From positions 1-17,333 of the forward strand of contig URMA01000064.1 of assembly GCA_900548875.1 (NCBI GenBank): a DNA stretch of 17,333 nucleotides, given 5' to 3'. Within the stretch, counting starts at the first letter, position 1; each line of letters opens with the position of its first letter. The DNA is from an uncultured Porphyromonadaceae bacterium. Lineage in GTDB: Bacteria > Bacteroidota > Bacteroidia > Bacteroidales > Muribaculaceae. Position numbers and translations under genes: made by a program. Positions 15,768 to 17,333 of this stretch are shown one piece after another. The notes beneath the pieces are model-generated. The model searched no databases and was not told the DNA's origin. It saw only the letters and a list, made by a program, of their open reading frames with translations.

Positions 15768-15932
15768 ATGTACTTAGCACAACTTTTGGTACAAGCCGAA
15801 GCTACTATTGCCAGCTTAGTTCCACGCGAACCCGGACAGACAGACAACCGCCGCCGCTCCACCGGCAAGAACCATTTCGACACATGGGCCGTTAATATAT
15901 ATATATGTAAGTCAATACTATTTAAGAACTGA
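15768..15932 (+). CDS. Possible small ORF of 54 aa, doubtful
   Basis: The frame starts MYLAQLLVQAEATIASLVP and has a G/C-rich, codon-like core (about 15790-15895) set in an A/T-rich intergenic region between HU and the rhomboid genes. The opposite strand is also open across the same core, so the reading direction is unsure. I recognise no family. It could be a small protein, a fragment of a lost gene, or chance. An 8-bp palindrome TACCGGTA lies upstream at 15744-15751. Confidence 0.25.
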   Translation: MYLAQLLVQAEATIASLVPREPGQTDNRRRSTGKNHFDTWAVNIYICKSILFKN

Positions 15933-15959
15933 CACTCCCCCTCTTTTATAATTTTATCA

Positions 15960-15967
15960 TACCTTTG
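15960..15967 (+). promoter_or_regulatory. -7 box of the rhomboid operon
   Basis: TACCTTTG matches TAnnTTTG exactly, 50 bases before the ATG at 16018. Confidence 0.5.
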
Positions 15968-16017
15968 TAAGCTGATAATTTATATACAAACGAATTTTAG
16001 ACGAACAATAATAAGAT

Positions 16018-16773
16018 ATGACTAATAACAGTTTTTTAAACCGCATTCCACCGGTAACACGCCATTTGATTCTGATCAACGTGCTGGTTTGGATTGTTTC
16101 CATGTTTCTCGTTTATACCCAAGGTTTTGACCTTTCAAAATATTTAGGACTGCACTATTTCAAGGCAAGCGACTTCAACGCCATGCAGCTCATCACCTAC
16201 ATGTTCATGCACGACACAGGGGGCATCGCGCACATATTCTTCAACATGTTCTCGCTCTACATGTTCGGCCGTCTGCTGGAACAGGTGTTGGGAAGCCGCC
16301 GCTTCCTGTTCTTCTACATTTCGACAGGTATCGGAGCGGCCCTGCTACAGGAGGGCGTCATTGCCATGACATGGTTCGACACGCTCGCCCATTCATTGAA
16401 CGTGCCCTACGATGCCGCCGTAACATTCCTCTCCGACCCGATTTCCGTCGGTTCCACGTTTGAATACCGCGACAAGCTTGTCAACGAATTTCTCAACAGC
16501 ATGATTACCGTCGGCGCTTCCGGTGCCATCTTCGGCATTCTGCTGGCATTCGGCATGATATTCCCGAACCTTCCGCTCTATCTGTTCTTCATACCCGTCC
16601 CCATCAAGGCCAAATACATGGTCATCGGCTACGGACTGATTGAGCTCTTCTTCGGAATCAGCGGAACCATGAGCGGTGTAGCCCATTTCGCCCACCTCGG
16701 CGGAATGCTGTTCGGACTGCTGATATTGTTATACTGGCGCAAAAAAGGAATCATAGGTGGCAGGTACTATTAA
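16018..16773 (+). CDS. Rhomboid-family intramembrane serine protease
   Basis: The 251-aa protein is mostly membrane helices. It has the rhomboid catalytic pair: Ser168 in GASGAIFG (166-173) and His226 in AHFAHLGG (222-229). The HIFFNMFSLYMFG segment (72-84) supplies the conserved His72 and Asn76 that stabilise the oxyanion. It cleaves membrane proteins within or next to their transmembrane segment in the inner membrane; the target is unknown. A long loop (about 115-155) separates helix 3 from the serine helix. The next gene, a second rhomboid, starts 17 bases before this one ends. Confidence 0.92.
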   Translation: MTNNSFLNRIPPVTRHLILINVLVWIVSMFLVYTQGFDLSKYLGLHYFKASDFNAMQLITYMFMHDTGGIAHIFFNMFSLYMFGRLLEQVLGSRRFLFFYISTGIGAALLQEGVIAMTWFDTLAHSLNVPYDAAVTFLSDPISVGSTFEYRDKLVNEFLNSMITVGASGAIFGILLAFGMIFPNLPLYLFFIPVPIKAKYMVIGYGLIELFFGISGTMSGVAHFAHLGGMLFGLLILLYWRKKGIIGGRYY

Positions 16774-17333
16774 CAAAATCCGACAATTCTACTTGTCGAA
16801 ATCGGTCATCATCCGGTTTATCCTGATAAATGTCGGGGTATTTCTGATAGTTAGTTTCGCCGCACTGCTGGCGAATCTATTAGGCGTGCCCTACAACTTG
16901 CTGCCGATGCTTGAATTGCCCTCCTCGTTTGGCGAGGCAATTCTCCATCCGTGGACATTTGCCACCTACATGTTCACCCACTACCAGCTGCTGCACATCC
17001 TGTTCAACATGCTATGGCTCTATTGGTTCGGGGCGCTGTTTCTGTATTTCTTCTCGGGCAAGCACCTGAGAGGCCTTTATATAGTAGGAGGAATCTGCGG
17101 CGGACTGCTTTATATGATTTCTTATAATGTTTTCCCGTATTTCCGTCCCATGCCCGCCTACTCCACCATGGTAGGCGCATCGGCTTCGGTGCTGGCTATC
17201 GTCGTGGCAACAGCCTACCGGGAGCCGAACTATCCCGTACGCCTTCTCTTCTTCGGCAATGTACGGTTGAAATATCTGGCCCTGATCGTGGTGCTGACCG
17301 ATCTGCTGTTCATCACATCGAGCAATGCGGGCG
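16757..17333 (+). CDS. Second rhomboid-family protein (cut by the window end)
   Basis: The frame begins with a GTG at 16757, overlapping the end of the first rhomboid by 17 bases, and is still open at the window edge (192 codons). No ATG occurs until codon 51, after the first membrane helix, so the GTG, or a TTG at codon 13, is the likely start. Seen features: helix 1 (about 18-40), HILFNMLWLYWFG (80-92) with the conserved His and Asn, and the nucleophile motif GASASVLAI with Ser142. The catalytic histidine would lie beyond the edge. Two adjacent rhomboid genes of different length suggest a protease pair from an old duplication. Confidence 0.85.
   Translation, partial: MAGTINKIRQFYLSKSVIIRFILINVGVFLIVSFAALLANLLGVPYNLLPMLELPSSFGEAILHPWTFATYMFTHYQLLHILFNMLWLYWFGALFLYFFSGKHLRGLYIVGGICGGLLYMISYNVFPYFRPMPAYSTMVGASASVLAIVVATAYREPNYPVRLLFFGNVRLKYLALIVVLTDLLFITSSNAG

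Overview
The window comes from a member of the Bacteroidales (gut Bacteroides / Parabacteroides / Barnesiella-like; I cannot fix the genus). Supporting signs are several -7 boxes of the Bacteroidetes TAnnTTTG type, a near absence of Shine-Dalgarno sequences, a short GyrB (about 648 aa), two fimbrillin-like lipoproteins, and a DUF6249-like membrane protein next to an ECF sigma factor.

Layout. (1) 1-2790: the last codons of an unknown gene and its terminator; a broken TetR regulator; then a Crp/Fnr-type regulator divergent from an SMR + MFS efflux operon, with a palindrome in the shared promoter region. (2) 2830-4530: a gene graveyard. It holds a GNAT acetyltransferase with several frameshifts, a sensor histidine kinase reduced to its N-terminal sensor part, an imperfect direct repeat of about 50 bp in front of each, and a run of four long hairpins with G:U-compatible stems and no credible ORF. 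(3) 4580-6470: promoter and long leader, then a tight operon of a DUF6249-like membrane protein, an ECF sigma factor and a two-TM anti-sigma-like protein, closed by a terminator. (4) 6600-9430: two lipoprotein genes. The first joins a fimbrillin-like domain to an IdeS/Mac-type cysteine protease domain with Cys, His and Asp in place; the second is a stand-alone fimbrillin-like lipoprotein related to the N-terminal half of the first. (5) 9754-11848: gyrB with promoter and terminator. (6) 11886-15081, minus strand: an A/T-rich, tightly packed five-gene cassette (UDG-fold-like protein, WYL regulator, small CxxC protein, AAA/ABC-type ATPase, small WG-repeat-like protein) lodged between housekeeping genes. 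(7) 15285-17333: an HU gene (minus) and two overlapping rhomboid protease genes (plus), the second cut by the window end.

The two most interesting candidates are the cell-surface IdeS-like protease pair (6677-9360) and the minus-strand cassette, whose make-up (WYL regulator, P-loop ATPase, nucleic-acid-enzyme-like partner, tiny overlapping genes) resembles phage-defence modules although I recognise no named system. The hairpin cluster at 4185-4520 is a third: it may be a structured RNA, a fold-back element, or a set of stacked terminators.
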